A DNA stretch of 64,000 nt from Seonamhaeicola maritimus (GCF_008056315.1 NZ_VRKQ01000010.1:620001-684000); one strand, 5' to 3'. Shown: positions 51,642 through 62,096, numbered from the stretch's first letter. Notes: generated by a model from the letters alone, not told the origin. Numbers and translations: made by a program.

Positions 51642-53011
51642 TAATTCGTGTTTTCTAATTGTTTTGCCTTATCACTAAACGTTTTTGCTTTAACAGTATT
51701 GTTTAAAAGTGTGTAGGCTTCACTTAGTTGATTGTAAAAATCAGATTCCATTTTCACATCATCAATAATATAATCTAAACCAATTTCTAAAGTATCAATA
51801 GCTTTTTGAGGCTTATTTAAATTGTTGAATGAAACACCATTTATTAAATATAGTAAAGGTTGAGATGGGTAGTTTTCTAGAGCCTTGGCACTTTTCTCAT
51901 TAGCCACATTAAATTGCTCTAAATCTAAATAAAGTAGCAATACATTTTTTAATACACCAAAATTATTTGGTTCCATTTTTAGGGCTGCTTCAAAATTTTC
52001 TAAAGCTTTAACCTTGCTGTTTTTAGCTAAATAATATTGCCCTAATTCAATTAGAGTTTTACTATTATTGGTCCCTTCAACTAAAGCCGTTGCTTCCATT
52101 AAATCCTCCTCATATTCAGGATGTTCACCAGCAAATTTCACAAAATCTGTTAATACTTTTAGCTTAGCCTCTGGTTTTATTTGAGTACTCTTAACAACAA
52201 TCTTCATTGATTCTACAGCCTTTCCCGGCATATTATCATCAAGATAAAACTTATATAAAGCCAAATGAACCAATTGAGAGTTTGGGTTTATTTTAAGTAG
52301 CTCCTTTGCTGTTTCAAAGGCCTTCTCTTTTTGGTTATTTTCGCTATATCTGTAAATTAATGCTAAATAATTGGACTCCTTTTCAGGGTTATTATCTACA
52401 CGCTGTTCAAGATTTTTTATTTGATCCTTTTTTCTCCCAGTTGCTTCATAAATTCTATTTCGCATCATGTCTCTAGAAATAGAAATACCATGTTCTTTGT
52501 CTAGGTCATCCAAAATCTTTAAAGCATCATTATACTTTTTAACTCTAACGTAAAGCGAAGCTAAATCTTCTTTATAATCAGGGTGATAATCAACTAACTG
52601 TTTAACAGTTTTAATGGCATTGTCGTATTCATTTTGCGACGCATAATACCCATATAACTCATCTAAAAACCACTCATTATCAGGATCTTTATTAACAGCT
52701 TTTTTTAGAGCATCTTCTGCTGCACCAAAATTTTTAAGTTTATTATAGCTTTTACCTAATTCAAAATATAAAACAGGTACGGATTCATCTAACTCTATAC
52801 ATTTCAAAAGTGATTCAACGGCTCTCTCATAATTCTCAATACCCTTTTGTTTTAAAGCTTCATAAAAGTACTCTTGAAACTTATCTTCAACAATTCCTAA
52901 ATCATCTTCTGGGGTTTTATTAAAATCTACCTGAGCATAGGATGGTTGTAGAATGAAGATCACTCCAAAGAGAAAAAAAAGATAATATTTATATTTTAAC
53001 CTTTCAACCAT
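51641..53011 (-). CDS. exported tetratricopeptide-repeat protein
   Basis: This 456-residue protein has a signal peptide (YYLFFLFGVIFILQPSYAQ) and about ten TPR-type helix pairs (for example VPVLYFELGKSYNKLKNFGAAEDALKKA and GQYYLAKNSKVKALENFEAALKMEP). It is likely a periplasmic scaffold. It overlaps the ABM gene by 8 bases and the DUF4292 gene by one base, so all are one transcript. Confidence 0.88.
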   Translation of the reverse strand: MVERLKYKYYLFFLFGVIFILQPSYAQVDFNKTPEDDLGIVEDKFQEYFYEALKQKGIENYERAVESLLKCIELDESVPVLYFELGKSYNKLKNFGAAEDALKKAVNKDPDNEWFLDELYGYYASQNEYDNAIKTVKQLVDYHPDYKEDLASLYVRVKKYNDALKILDDLDKEHGISISRDMMRNRIYEATGRKKDQIKNLEQRVDNNPEKESNYLALIYRYSENNQKEKAFETAKELLKINPNSQLVHLALYKFYLDDNMPGKAVESMKIVVKSTQIKPEAKLKVLTDFVKFAGEHPEYEEDLMEATALVEGTNNSKTLIELGQYYLAKNSKVKALENFEAALKMEPNNFGVLKNVLLLYLDLEQFNVANEKSAKALENYPSQPLLYLINGVSFNNLNKPQKAIDTLEIGLDYIIDDVKMESDFYNQLSEAYTLLNNTVKAKTFSDKAKQLENTN

Positions 53012-53318
53012 ATGGTTTTTGCTTTATTAAATCTTCAATAACTTCAAACTTCTCTAAAACTTCTATTTCTTCACAAGAAATACGCATTAAGTCCTGATAT
53101 ATATTTGCCTCTTTTGGTAGTTTATCCCCAGCAGCTTCAAATACGGTTTTATTTGGCCATTGTGCATAAGCTATATAATGTAGGGCATTCTTTTTATGAA
53201 GTCTAGACCCTAAACTGCCTTCATACTCATAAATCAACTTTGTTAATGCTCTCCAAGAATCTAAAAAAGCTAATTCCTGTTTAGGTTTAACTTTAAAGGA
53301 ATACATTACAACATACAT
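53004..53318 (-). CDS. antibiotic biosynthesis monooxygenase (ABM) domain protein
   Basis: This 104-residue protein is a single ferredoxin-like ABM domain (YVVMYSFKVKPKQELAFLDSWRALTKLI ... GSLGSRLHKK and YAQWPNKTVFEAAG). ABM proteins are usually dimeric and some oxidise small quinones or heme, but many are undefined. The gene overlaps the TPR gene by 8 bases and follows the nucleotidyltransferase by 12. Confidence 0.85.
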   Translation of the reverse strand: MYVVMYSFKVKPKQELAFLDSWRALTKLIYEYEGSLGSRLHKKNALHYIAYAQWPNKTVFEAAGDKLPKEANIYQDLMRISCEEIEVLEKFEVIEDLIKQKPYG

Positions 53319-53330
53319 ATACTTTATATT

Positions 53331-54350
53331 TTATTCCAGTACAGAATAATCACCAATGCTAATACTAGTAAAATTACCATTGTATTTAACGTTATTACCA
53401 ATCATGGCATTATCTAAATTAGCATTTTTAATTGAGCTATTAGTTTGAATTAAGCTGTTTTTAACAGTTGAATCCTCAATAACAGTGCCATTTCCTACAG
53501 AAACATACGGACCAATTGTAGTGTTTTTAAGTACCACATTTTCTCCAATAAAACAAGGTTCTACAATTTCTGAATTTTCTAAAGTTGCTGAAGAGGCAAC
53601 TAATGTTTCCTCGCCATCAGCTTTTAAAAACCCTAACATTCGCTGGTTTGTTTCTATAGTAATAGCTTTATTTCCGCAGTCCATCCACTCATCAACAGTT
53701 CCAGTTTTAAACACTTTTCCATCAGCCATCATGCGTTTAATACCGTCGTTTATTTGATATTCTCCCCCATTCATAACATTTTCATCAAGAACTTCCTGTA
53801 ATTTATCTTTTAAAACTGCAACGTCTTTAAAATAGTATATCCCGATAACAGCCTGATCACTAACAAATGTTTCTGGTTTTTCAACCAATTCAACAATTTC
53901 ATCATTTCCGTTTAGCTTAACAACACCGTATGCTTCGGGGTTATCAACTTGTTTCGTCCAAATAACACTATCTGCCAACGGATCTAAATCAAATTCTGCC
54001 CTAATCAATGTATCTGCATAAGCAATAACTGCTGGTCCAGATAAAGATGGTTTTGCACTCATTATGGCATGACCTGTTCCTAATGGTTGGTCTTGGCGAT
54101 AAATAGAGGCTTTTGCACCTAAACTTTTAGCTAAATCTTCTAAACTCAATACAACATCATCACCAAACCACGCTGGATCACCTAAAACAAAGGCCACTTC
54201 ATCTATTGGCTGTTTTAAAACTTTGGCAATATCTTTTACCAAACGATGTACAATAGGTTGTCCTGCTACCGGAATTAACGGCTTTGGCACGGTTAAACTA
54301 TGAGGACGTAATCGAGAACCTCGACCTGCCATAGGTACAATTATTTTCAT
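53331..54350 (-). CDS. sugar-phosphate nucleotidyltransferase with left-handed beta-helix tail
   Basis: This 339-residue enzyme joins a sugar-1-phosphate to a nucleotide. The N-terminal Rossmann domain has the signature MAGRGSRLRPHSLTVPKPLIPV and the metal region YADTLIRAEFDLDP. After a linker, residues about 240-339 form hexapeptide turns (VVLKNTTIGPYVSVGNGTVIEDSTVKNSLI). It resembles glucose-1-phosphate thymidylyl/uridylyl and GlmU-type transferases; the sugar is not determinable. It belongs to the envelope operon between the ABM and dut genes, fitting polysaccharide precursor synthesis. Confidence 0.9.
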   Translation of the reverse strand: MKIIVPMAGRGSRLRPHSLTVPKPLIPVAGQPIVHRLVKDIAKVLKQPIDEVAFVLGDPAWFGDDVVLSLEDLAKSLGAKASIYRQDQPLGTGHAIMSAKPSLSGPAVIAYADTLIRAEFDLDPLADSVIWTKQVDNPEAYGVVKLNGNDEIVELVEKPETFVSDQAVIGIYYFKDVAVLKDKLQEVLDENVMNGGEYQINDGIKRMMADGKVFKTGTVDEWMDCGNKAITIETNQRMLGFLKADGEETLVASSATLENSEIVEPCFIGENVVLKNTTIGPYVSVGNGTVIEDSTVKNSLIQTNSSIKNANLDNAMIGNNVKYNGNFTSISIGDYSVLE

Positions 54351-54396
54351 GTTTTAAATTGTGATTTGGTTATTTGTTAAGTTCTTTATTCTATAA

Positions 54397-54831
54397 TTAT
54401 TTGGTTCCCGTACTACCGAACCCTCCAGCACCTCTGTCGGTATCTGATAATTCTTCAACAGAAACCCATTCTGCACGCTCGTGTTTAGCAATTACCAATT
54501 GCGCAATGCGCTCTCCATTATTAATGCTAAATTCTTCATTAGATAGGTTTACTAGAATCACACCTATTTCACCTCTGTAATCAGCATCAATTGTTCCAGG
54601 CGCATTTAGTACAGTAATGCCTTTTTTAGCCGCTAAGCCACTTCTTGGACGCACTTGAGCCTCTAAACCAACAGGCAGCTCTATAAAGAGCCCTGTGCCC
54701 ACAATACTTCGCTCTAAGGGCTTCAAAACTCTAGACTCTGAAATATTAGCTCGTAAATCCATTCCAGCAGAAGCAATTGTTTCATAATGCGGTAAATCGT
54801 GATTTGATTTGTTTATGATTTTAATTTTCAT
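54397..54831 (-). CDS. dut: dUTP diphosphatase
   Basis: Dut cleaves dUTP to dUMP and pyrophosphate, keeping uracil out of DNA. This 144-residue trimeric type has the five motifs, seen as [35 protein letters not shown], and [10 protein letters not shown] at the C-terminus. Its stop lies 46 bases from the nucleotidyltransferase start, and its start is 1 base after the flippase stop. Confidence 0.96.
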   Translation of the reverse strand: MKIKIINKSNHDLPHYETIASAGMDLRANISESRVLKPLERSIVGTGLFIELPVGLEAQVRPRSGLAAKKGITVLNAPGTIDADYRGEIGVILVNLSNEEFSINNGERIAQLVIAKHERAEWVSVEELSDTDRGAGGFGSTGTK

Positions 54832-54832
54832 T

Positions 54833-56287
54833 TTATCTTTTTAAAATTTGTTTAATCTGATTTTTCTCTGAAAATGAAATAACACCCAAAAATACAACTA
54901 ACATGGAAATTCCAATAACATAATTCTCCCTAAATTGATAGAAATAAACTAACGAAAACAATATTGACATTGTTAAATAAAGTCCAATTTTCTTCAAGTT
55001 ATATGGTATTGGATAATATTTTCTTCCAAAATAATAAGACAATAGAACCATACTTCCATAAGCCGCTAAAGTGGCAATAGCAGAACCTTTATAACTTATA
55101 ATAGGGATTAACCATATATTTAGCACCAAAGTAATTATGGCTCCAACTACAGAAATATAAGCGCCAAACTTTGTTCTATCCGTTATTTTATACCAGACAG
55201 AAAGGTTGTGATATATACCCAAGCAAAAACTTGCAATAAGAATTATAGGTACAATCCACATGGCTTCCCAGAAATCTTCATCTCTAATAATAATTACTTT
55301 TAGAATATCAGATAATACCACTACGGTTAATAAAATACCTGAGCCAAAAATTACAAAGTATTCTAAAATTTTAGCATAGTTCTTTTGTGGGTTTTTTGAT
55401 TTCGCATGGCTAAAAAAATAAGGTTCTATACCCAGACGAAACGCAGTAGCAAATAGGGTCATAAACAAGGCTAATTTATAACATGCTGAAAACATTCCAA
55501 CCTCATCTTCTGGATTTTCTGCCGTTGACAAACTACTGTCTAATAAGATTCGGTTAAATGTTTCTATAGTAGTATACGCTAAACCTGCAATTAAAACAGG
55601 ATAAGCATATCGTAGCATTTGTTGCCATAATATAGAATTGAATTTGTATTTAATTTTCCCATAAAATGAGAGCATAAGTATAAGTGTAATACCGCTGGCA
55701 ACCAGATTAGCAATTAGCACATAACTTATTTCAAAATCTGTTTTATAAATTGAAGCAAATAAATCATTTTCTTTTGCTAAGCCCGATAATAAAAGGAAGA
55801 AAAAGAGGTTAAGGCCAATGTTAATAGCTACGTTTACAATTTTAATAACTGCATACTTCATAGGTTTTGCATTAGCCCTTAACCACGCAAAAGGAATAAT
55901 TACCAAAGCATCAAGCAATAAAATCCAAATTACAAAACGGATATGATGAACCTCAATGTCTGTAACATTAGCAATTTGGTTTTGGAATAAAAAAGCTAAA
56001 CCAAATATAGCCAAAGAGGTAAATATGACGGATAATGTAGCAGTACCAACTACTTTATCTTGGTTATCCTCTTTGTTAAAAAAACGAAAAAAAGCAGTCT
56101 CCATTCCGTAAGCCAAAATCACATTAAAAATGGCAAACCAAGAAAATATTATAGATACTTTACCATAAACGCCAACTGCCATTACCTCTGTATAAAGCGG
56201 CGTGAGCAAAAAAGTTAACATTCTAGGTAACACAGTGGCTAAACCGTAAATGAATGTTTGCTTGAAAAGAGATTTAAATGCGCTCAA
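54833..56287 (-). CDS. oligosaccharide flippase / polysaccharide biosynthesis protein (MATE-like)
   Basis: This 484-residue integral membrane protein has about 12-14 hydrophobic segments and the N-terminal MATE/Wzx signature ([29 protein letters not shown]). It probably flips lipid-linked oligosaccharides across the inner membrane. No glycosyltransferase cluster is nearby, so the substrate stays open. Together with dut, nucleotidyltransferase, ABM and TPR genes it forms a minus-strand operon. Confidence 0.9.
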   Translation of the reverse strand: MSAFKSLFKQTFIYGLATVLPRMLTFLLTPLYTEVMAVGVYGKVSIIFSWFAIFNVILAYGMETAFFRFFNKEDNQDKVVGTATLSVIFTSLAIFGLAFLFQNQIANVTDIEVHHIRFVIWILLLDALVIIPFAWLRANAKPMKYAVIKIVNVAINIGLNLFFFLLLSGLAKENDLFASIYKTDFEISYVLIANLVASGITLILMLSFYGKIKYKFNSILWQQMLRYAYPVLIAGLAYTTIETFNRILLDSSLSTAENPEDEVGMFSACYKLALFMTLFATAFRLGIEPYFFSHAKSKNPQKNYAKILEYFVIFGSGILLTVVVLSDILKVIIIRDEDFWEAMWIVPIILIASFCLGIYHNLSVWYKITDRTKFGAYISVVGAIITLVLNIWLIPIISYKGSAIATLAAYGSMVLLSYYFGRKYYPIPYNLKKIGLYLTMSILFSLVYFYQFRENYVIGISMLVVFLGVISFSEKNQIKQILKR

Positions 56288-56331
56288 AAATGCGTTTTTT
56301 GTAATGCTAAAAATAGGGTTTTTAAAACAAA

Positions 56332-56359
56332 AAAACCTAACTCCGAAAAGTTAGGTTTT
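56332..56359 (-). terminator. terminator of the ATP synthase operon
   Basis: An 11-bp perfect stem AAAACCTAACT / AGTTAGGTTTT with loop CCGAAA lies 40 bases past the atpG stop. On the minus strand the T-run after the stem fits termination of atpG. The A- and T-runs on both sides make it usable in both directions. Confidence 0.8.
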
Positions 56360-56375
56360 ACTATTTTATGATAAG

Positions 56376-56395
56376 ATTCCTTCTTTGGTAGGAAT
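56376..56395. repeat. small hairpin between atpG and its terminator
   Basis: ATTCCT and AGGAAT form a 6-bp hairpin. A similar ATTCC...GGA hairpin is found at 57279-57303 between atpG and atpA. Confidence 0.35.
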
Positions 56396-56398
56396 TTA

Positions 56399-57259
56399 TT
56401 AATTATTCAAGGCTTCTGCACCACCAACTATCTCTAAAATCTCGTTAGTAATAGCAGCTTGACGCGCTTTGTTATAAGTTAATTTTAATTGATCTCTTAA
56501 CTCAGTTGCGTTATCAGTAGCTTTATGCATTGCAGTCATACGAGCACCATGCTCTGATGCAAATGAATCTCTAACACCTTTATATAATTGTGTTTTTAAA
56601 GACTTAGGAATTAACTCTTCAACAATCTCAAATTTAGATGGCTCGAAAATATAATCTGTATTTACATTAGCATCACCTTCAACAGGAACAATTGGTAAAA
56701 ACTGCTCTGTCATTACAATTTGCGTTGCTGCGTTTTTAAACTTGTTGTAAACAATTTCAATTTTATCAAACTCACCTTCAACAAACTTATCCATTAAAAG
56801 TTGAGCAATTTCAGCAACATTATCAAAAGTTAAATCGTCAAAAACCTCACTTTTATTTGCAATAACTCTATCTGTCTTTTTAAAAGCATCATTAGCCTTT
56901 TTACCAATAGTTAAATAAGAAACTTCTTGGTTTGCATAAGTATCAGAAACTAATCTATTAATTTCTTTAATGATGTTAGAATTAAAAGCACCTGCCAAAC
57001 CTCTGTTAGAAGTAATTGGTACTAAAAGCACTTTCTTTAATTCACGTTGTTCAGAATATGTGCTTCCTGAATCTGCATCTAAAGTTGCACTTAAACTCTG
57101 TAAAAGCTCAGTTAACTTATCTGCATAAGGACGCATTGCTGTAATAGCATCTTGTGCCTTCTTTAACTTTGCAGCAGATACCATTTTCATGGCACTGGTA
57201 ATCTGCATTGTTGAAGATACCGATGATATTCTGTTACGTATTTCTTTTAAATTTGCCAT
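56399..57259 (-). CDS. atpG: ATP synthase F1 gamma subunit
   Basis: The gamma subunit is the rotating shaft of F1. This 286-residue protein has the paired terminal helices (RNRISSVSSTMQITSAMKMVSAAKLKKAQDAI at the start, and ASEHGARMTAMHKATDNATELRDQLKLTYNKARQAAITNEILEIVGGAEALN-type end). It is the last gene before the operon terminator; atpD and atpC for beta and epsilon are not in this window. Confidence 0.97.
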   Translation of the reverse strand: MANLKEIRNRISSVSSTMQITSAMKMVSAAKLKKAQDAITAMRPYADKLTELLQSLSATLDADSGSTYSEQRELKKVLLVPITSNRGLAGAFNSNIIKEINRLVSDTYANQEVSYLTIGKKANDAFKKTDRVIANKSEVFDDLTFDNVAEIAQLLMDKFVEGEFDKIEIVYNKFKNAATQIVMTEQFLPIVPVEGDANVNTDYIFEPSKFEIVEELIPKSLKTQLYKGVRDSFASEHGARMTAMHKATDNATELRDQLKLTYNKARQAAITNEILEIVGGAEALNN

Positions 57260-57278
57260 ATTTTAAAATATGAAAAAT

Positions 57279-57303
57279 AGATTCCCGTCATTGACAGGAG
57301 TCT
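57279..57303. repeat. hairpin in the atpA-atpG gap
   Basis: On the minus strand the 25 bases form an almost complete inverted repeat (11 potential pairs, one mismatch, loop of 3, one G-U pair). It occupies most of the 48-base gap between atpA and atpG and could affect their relative expression. Confidence 0.45.
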
Positions 57304-57307
57304 AAAA

Positions 57308-58888
57308 TTATGCTATATATTTTCCTGATAAATCTTTTGCTACAGCTGTTAATGTATCTGTAACTTCATCAGTTAATTTACCTGATTTTAAAGTACTAAG
57401 AACATCTGCATGCTTCGCTTTTAAGAATTCAATGAAATCTCTTTCAAATTCTTTTACTTTTTCAACAGGAACATTTCTTAATAAATTCTTAGATCCTGCA
57501 TAAATGATAGCAATTTGATCTTCAACTGTAAACGGATCGTTTTGAGCTTGTTTTAAGATTTCAACATTACGCTTACCTTTTTCAATTACATTTAAAGTAA
57601 CAGCATCTAAATCTGATCCAAATTTAGCAAATGCTTCTAATTCACGATACTGTGCCTGGTCTAACTTTAATGTACCTGCTACCTTTTTCATTGATTTAAT
57701 CTGTGCATTACCACCCACACGAGATACAGAAATACCTACGTTAATAGCTGGACGTACACCAGAGTTAAATAAATCACCATCTAAGAAAATCTGGCCATCT
57801 GTAATAGAAATTACGTTTGTTGGAATATATGCAGAAACGTCACCCGCTTGCGTTTCAATGATTGGAAGTGCTGTTAAAGACCCACCTCCTTTTACCATAG
57901 GTTTTAACGAATCTGGTAAATCGTTCATATCCTTAGCAATTTCATCATCGTTAATCACTTTTGCAGAACGCTCTAATAATCTTGAGTGTAAGTAGAAAAC
58001 ATCACCTGGATACGCCTCACGTCCCGGTGGTCTTCTTAACAATAATGATACCTCACGGTAAGCAACCGCTTGTTTAGATAAATCATCATAAACAATTAAA
58101 GCCGGTCTTCCAGTATCTCTAAAATACTCACCAATTGCAGCACCCGCCATTGGCGCGTAAACTTGCATTGGAGCTGGATCTGATGCATTTGCCGCAACAA
58201 TAGTAGTATAAGCTAATGCGCCTTTTTCTTCTAATGTTTTAGCAATTAAAGCTACTGTTGAAGCTTTTTGACCAACAGCTACATATATACAATATACAGG
58301 CTCACCTGCATCATAAAATTCTTTTTGATTTAAGATGGTATCAATACAAACAGCCGTTTTACCAGTTTGACGGTCACCAATAACCAACTCACGTTGACCT
58401 CTACCTACAGGAATCATAGCGTCAATAGACTTAATCCCAGTTTGTAATGGTTCTGTTACTGGCTCACGGAAAATAACCCCAGGAGCTTTACGCTCTAAAG
58501 GCATTTCATAAGTTTCTCCAGAAATTGGCCCTTTACCATCAATAGGGTTACCTAATGTATCAACAACTCTACCAACAATACCTTCTCCAACATTAATAGA
58601 AGCAATTCTACCAGTACGTTTTACCGTAGATCCTTCTTTAACTCCTACTGAACCACCTAATAATACAATACCAACGTTATCTTCTTCAAGGTTAAGTACA
58701 ATACCTTCTAAACCACCATCGAATTCTACTAACTCACCATATTGTGCATTAGCCAATCCGTAAGCACGTACAATACCATCACCTACTGTTAATACTGTTC
58801 CTACTTCATCTAATGAAGCGCTAGCTTCAAAACCTGAAAGTTGTTGTTTTAAGATTGCTGATATTTCAGCTGGTTTTACTTCTGCCAT
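57308..58888 (-). CDS. atpA: ATP synthase F1 alpha subunit
   Basis: The alpha subunit forms half of the F1 hexamer and holds non-catalytic nucleotide sites. This 526-residue protein has Walker A GDRQTGKT, the phrase [45 protein letters not shown] of the family in pieces, and the C-terminal bundle. It is full length and follows atpH. Confidence 0.98.
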   Translation of the reverse strand: MAEVKPAEISAILKQQLSGFEASASLDEVGTVLTVGDGIVRAYGLANAQYGELVEFDGGLEGIVLNLEEDNVGIVLLGGSVGVKEGSTVKRTGRIASINVGEGIVGRVVDTLGNPIDGKGPISGETYEMPLERKAPGVIFREPVTEPLQTGIKSIDAMIPVGRGQRELVIGDRQTGKTAVCIDTILNQKEFYDAGEPVYCIYVAVGQKASTVALIAKTLEEKGALAYTTIVAANASDPAPMQVYAPMAGAAIGEYFRDTGRPALIVYDDLSKQAVAYREVSLLLRRPPGREAYPGDVFYLHSRLLERSAKVINDDEIAKDMNDLPDSLKPMVKGGGSLTALPIIETQAGDVSAYIPTNVISITDGQIFLDGDLFNSGVRPAINVGISVSRVGGNAQIKSMKKVAGTLKLDQAQYRELEAFAKFGSDLDAVTLNVIEKGKRNVEILKQAQNDPFTVEDQIAIIYAGSKNLLRNVPVEKVKEFERDFIEFLKAKHADVLSTLKSGKLTDEVTDTLTAVAKDLSGKYIA

Positions 58889-58915
58889 CTTATTATTTAT
58901 TTAGATATAAATATC

Positions 58916-59452
58916 TTAGTTTAATGTAAATTCTCTTTTTAATTTATTAAGCTGATTTGCAATACTAGCATTGTATTGTACATCACCTATGCGTAAAATG
59001 AAACCACCTAAAATGCTTTCATCCACAATATTTTCTACCTCAATTTCTTTTCCTGTAAGTTCTTTAGCTTTTGCTAAAACTTTTTTCTTTAAAGCATCAG
59101 TTATTGCTACCGCAGTAGTTACTGTTGCTAACTCAATACCTTTAGATTGATCAAATAACTGATTGTACTTTACAGCAACAGTTCCTAAAAGATCTATTCT
59201 ATTATTATTGATTAAAGTTTCAATTAAACTTATTGTTGCATTATTAGATTTTTTAAAAACTTCTAATAAAACAGCCTTTTTAATTGTTGAACTAATTACA
59301 GGACTTTGAAGCGTATCACTTAATTCTTTACTGTCTGCAATTGTAGCAGCAATTAACTTCATATCTTTATTAACAGCATCGGCTGATTTTTGATCTGAAG
59401 CTAAACTTAAAATTGCTTTTGCGTAACGTATGGCTGCTCTTGTACCTGACAT
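58916..59452 (-). CDS. atpH: ATP synthase F1 delta subunit (OSCP)
   Basis: The delta subunit joins the stator b subunits to the top of F1. This 178-residue protein starts GTRAAIRYAKAILSLA and ends ILGGFILRIGDVQYNASIANQLNKLKREF, which is the OSCP signature. It lies between atpF and atpA with 10 and 27 base gaps. Confidence 0.95.
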   Translation of the reverse strand: MSGTRAAIRYAKAILSLASDQKSADAVNKDMKLIAATIADSKELSDTLQSPVISSTIKKAVLLEVFKKSNNATISLIETLINNNRIDLLGTVAVKYNQLFDQSKGIELATVTTAVAITDALKKKVLAKAKELTGKEIEVENIVDESILGGFILRIGDVQYNASIANQLNKLKREFTLN

Positions 59453-59462
59453 TGTCTATTTC

Positions 59463-59963
59463 TTAATTTAATTTAGCTTCACCTAACATTGACTCAACTA
59501 ATTTTAATTGCTTGTCTTTGTTAGATAATTCTTGACGCACTACTTTTTCTGCGATATCTAAAGATATTCCAGCTACGTGATTTTTAAGTTCCGCCATAGC
59601 TGCTTTCTTTTCGCTTTCAATTGCATCTTGCGCTTGCTTAATCATTTTATTAGCTTGGTCTTGAGCTTCACCTTTAGCGTCTTCTATAATTTTGTTTTTG
59701 ATATCACGCGCTTCTTTCAGCATAGACTCACGCTCTGCTCTAGCTTCTTTTAATAACTTTTGATTATCAGCTTGAAGGTTCTCCATCTCTTTCTTAGCGC
59801 TCTCCGCTGCATCAAGAGCATCCTTAATACCTTCTTCTCTATTGTTTACAGAATCTAAAATTGGTTTCCAAGCAAACTTTTTTAACAAAAATACAAGTGC
59901 TAAAAAAAGTACTGTCTGCCAAAAAAATAATCCTAAAGAAAACCCTCCAAATAATTCTTCCAT
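59463..59963 (-). CDS. atpF: ATP synthase F0 subunit b
   Basis: This stator subunit has one N-terminal membrane helix (FFWQTVLFLALVFLLKKFAWKP) and a long charged coiled coil (AAESAKKEMENLQADNQKLLKEARAERE). The 166 residues are typical for a homodimeric b subunit. It follows atpE after 87 bases. Confidence 0.96.
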   Translation of the reverse strand: MEELFGGFSLGLFFWQTVLFLALVFLLKKFAWKPILDSVNNREEGIKDALDAAESAKKEMENLQADNQKLLKEARAERESMLKEARDIKNKIIEDAKGEAQDQANKMIKQAQDAIESEKKAAMAELKNHVAGISLDIAEKVVRQELSNKDKQLKLVESMLGEAKLN

Positions 59964-60050
59964 AATAATTTATATTTCTAAAAAACTTCTGTTTAATTTA
60001 AAAGAACAGCTATAACCAACCGTTATAGCTGTTTCTCTTTCCCTTTGGTC

Positions 60051-60260
<210 letters not shown>

Positions 60261-60284
60261 TTAAACATTCAATTTCAAATACGC

Positions 60285-61361
60285 TTAATGATGGTCATGG
60301 TCTTCAACAGCCATTCCAAAATAAAGCGCAGATAATACTGTAAAAATATATGCTTGTAAAGCTGCTACTAACAACTCTAAAATACCTAATACAAATGCTA
60401 ATACAAATGATAATGAACTACCCAACCAGTTGTTAAAGATGAACATCATACCAATAATACTCATTAATACAACGTGACCCGCAGTAATGTTTGCATACAA
60501 ACGAATCATTAATGCAAATGGTTTAATAATAGTACCTAACAACTCTATTGGCGCCAAAATAATTTTCATTGGCACAGGAACACCCGGCATCCAGAAAATA
60601 TGTTTCCAATAATTTTTATTACCAGAAAACGTAGTAATAAAATATGTAATTAACGCTAAACATAAAGTAACTGCAATATTGTTAGTTACGTTCATTCCAA
60701 TAGGCGTTAAACCAAAAAGGTTAACAATCCAAACAAAGAAAAATACGGTTAACAAATAACTCATATATCTCTTGTATTTCTTCTCACCAATGTTAGGGAT
60801 TGCAATTTCGTCACGAACATAAAGAACAATGGGCTCTAAGAAACGCCCCATACCTTTTGGCATACCATTATTCTTTTTATAAGTTTTTGCCATTCTGCTA
60901 AACATAAAGAACATGATTGCAAAAACCATCATGATTAAAACTACATTTTTAGTAATAGAAAAATCTAATGGTTTAGCATTAGTAGCGTGATGATGATCAT
61001 CTTCAATTATTTCACCGTTAGGGCCGTCTACATTATAAATCTTCCCATGAAACTGTTTGTAATAACTTCCTCCAGCCTCAGCCACCGTTTCTCCATGATG
61101 AAATTTAGATGATAAAAATACTTTTAATCCGTTATCCCAAAGAATTACTGGTAATGGAAAACCAAAATGTTTTTCCCCATTTTCATATGAAAACAGGTTA
61201 AAATCATAAGAGTCTAATAAATGGTGTTGAACGTATTCCTTGATTTCAGTCCTTAAATCAGAACCAGATTCACCGTGCTGGTTATCCTCTTTTCCGAAAG
61301 ACATGAAGGTTATTAAAAACAGTAGTAATGTAATCGGCTTAAAAGCTATTTTTCTACGCAT
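60285..61361 (-). CDS. atpB: ATP synthase F0 subunit a
   Basis: Subunit a holds the proton half-channels. This 358-residue form is longer than usual: residues 1-23 look like a signal peptide (FKPITLLLFLITFMSF), and about 110 residues of hydrophilic, His-rich region (HHHATN) precede the membrane core. The essential arginine R287 is in LMIRLYANITAGHVVL. The long periplasmic N-terminus is known from Bacteroidota homologues, but its role is not. Confidence 0.95.
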   Translation of the reverse strand: MRRKIAFKPITLLLFLITFMSFGKEDNQHGESGSDLRTEIKEYVQHHLLDSYDFNLFSYENGEKHFGFPLPVILWDNGLKVFLSSKFHHGETVAEAGGSYYKQFHGKIYNVDGPNGEIIEDDHHHATNAKPLDFSITKNVVLIMMVFAIMFFMFSRMAKTYKKNNGMPKGMGRFLEPIVLYVRDEIAIPNIGEKKYKRYMSYLLTVFFFVWIVNLFGLTPIGMNVTNNIAVTLCLALITYFITTFSGNKNYWKHIFWMPGVPVPMKIILAPIELLGTIIKPFALMIRLYANITAGHVVLMSIIGMMFIFNNWLGSSLSFVLAFVLGILELLVAALQAYIFTVLSALYFGMAVEDHDHH

Positions 61362-61465
61362 ATCACTTTAAATAATAGTGGCTTAAAAATCGGTGCAAAG
61401 GTATGCTTTTATATGAAAAACAAAAACTATTTTGGTTTTTATTTCAATAGATGTATTTCAAGGGG

Positions 61466-61864
61466 TTACGAAGTGGTTTCATCTAAATTATTCAACCATT
61501 TGCTAAGGCTAATAGTTTCAATAATTAACCCTAATACATAGGGAATAAAAAAAGATGCAAATTCTAGTTTAGAAACAACGCCGTCCTGCTTAAATAAAGG
61601 TTGAAAGACAATAAAAAAAACAGCAAACTTCACTAAGCTTCCTGCCAGAAACAAAAAACCTAACTGGCTTTTATATTTTTTTCTAAGCAAATAAAGCAAT
61701 CCGAAAACTACAATTACTAGAACAAGGTTAAGTACATAGGATAGTAAAATATAATTATCAAATAAAGGATAATTTAAGGTAGATAAAACTGCTAAATGCA
61801 AGCCAAAAGCAATCACATAAAACAAACTAGCTTTAAGTGTAAAACGAATAAAAGGGTTAGTCAT
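61466..61864 (-). CDS. DUF6168-like membrane protein upstream of atpB
   Basis: This 132-residue protein has four membrane helices and matches the DUF6168 group of flavobacteria as I remember it. Its position between the AtpZ-like gene and atpB is that of AtpI (UncI), which helps c-ring assembly, but the sequence does not obviously match AtpI. It overlaps the AtpZ-like gene by 8 bases. Function by position only. Confidence 0.75.
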   Translation of the reverse strand: MTNPFIRFTLKASLFYVIAFGLHLAVLSTLNYPLFDNYILLSYVLNLVLVIVVFGLLYLLRKKYKSQLGFLFLAGSLVKFAVFFIVFQPLFKQDGVVSKLEFASFFIPYVLGLIIETISLSKWLNNLDETTS

Positions 61865-62096
61865 TATTAATTCTATTTAGCTGCTTAATCACAGCATAAA
61901 GCGAAATCCCAACACCGGCTAGTGTCATAATTATTATAAAAAGTTTATCGCCATTGTTATATTTAGTGTCTAACCACTTGCCTAAAAGGACAAATAAATA
62001 AATGGTTACACCCATTTGAATAGCCACCCCAGAGAGGATAGCAACATTTCTAAGCTGTTTTTTCGGTTTCTTGTTTTCGCTGTTGCTGTCCGCCAT
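61857..62096 (-). CDS. atpZ: AtpZ/AtpI family protein
   Basis: This 79-residue protein with a basic N-terminus and two membrane helices (LSGVAIQMGVTIYLFVLLGKWLDTKY, KLFIIIMTLAGVGISLYAVIKQLNRI) is the AtpZ type, proposed to help assembly of, or magnesium supply to, the F0 complex. Its first 47 bases overlap the 3' end of the bactofilin gene in another frame; no later start would preserve the first helix, so the overlap appears real. Confidence 0.9.
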   Translation of the reverse strand: MADSNSENKKPKKQLRNVAILSGVAIQMGVTIYLFVLLGKWLDTKYNNGDKLFIIIMTLAGVGISLYAVIKQLNRINND

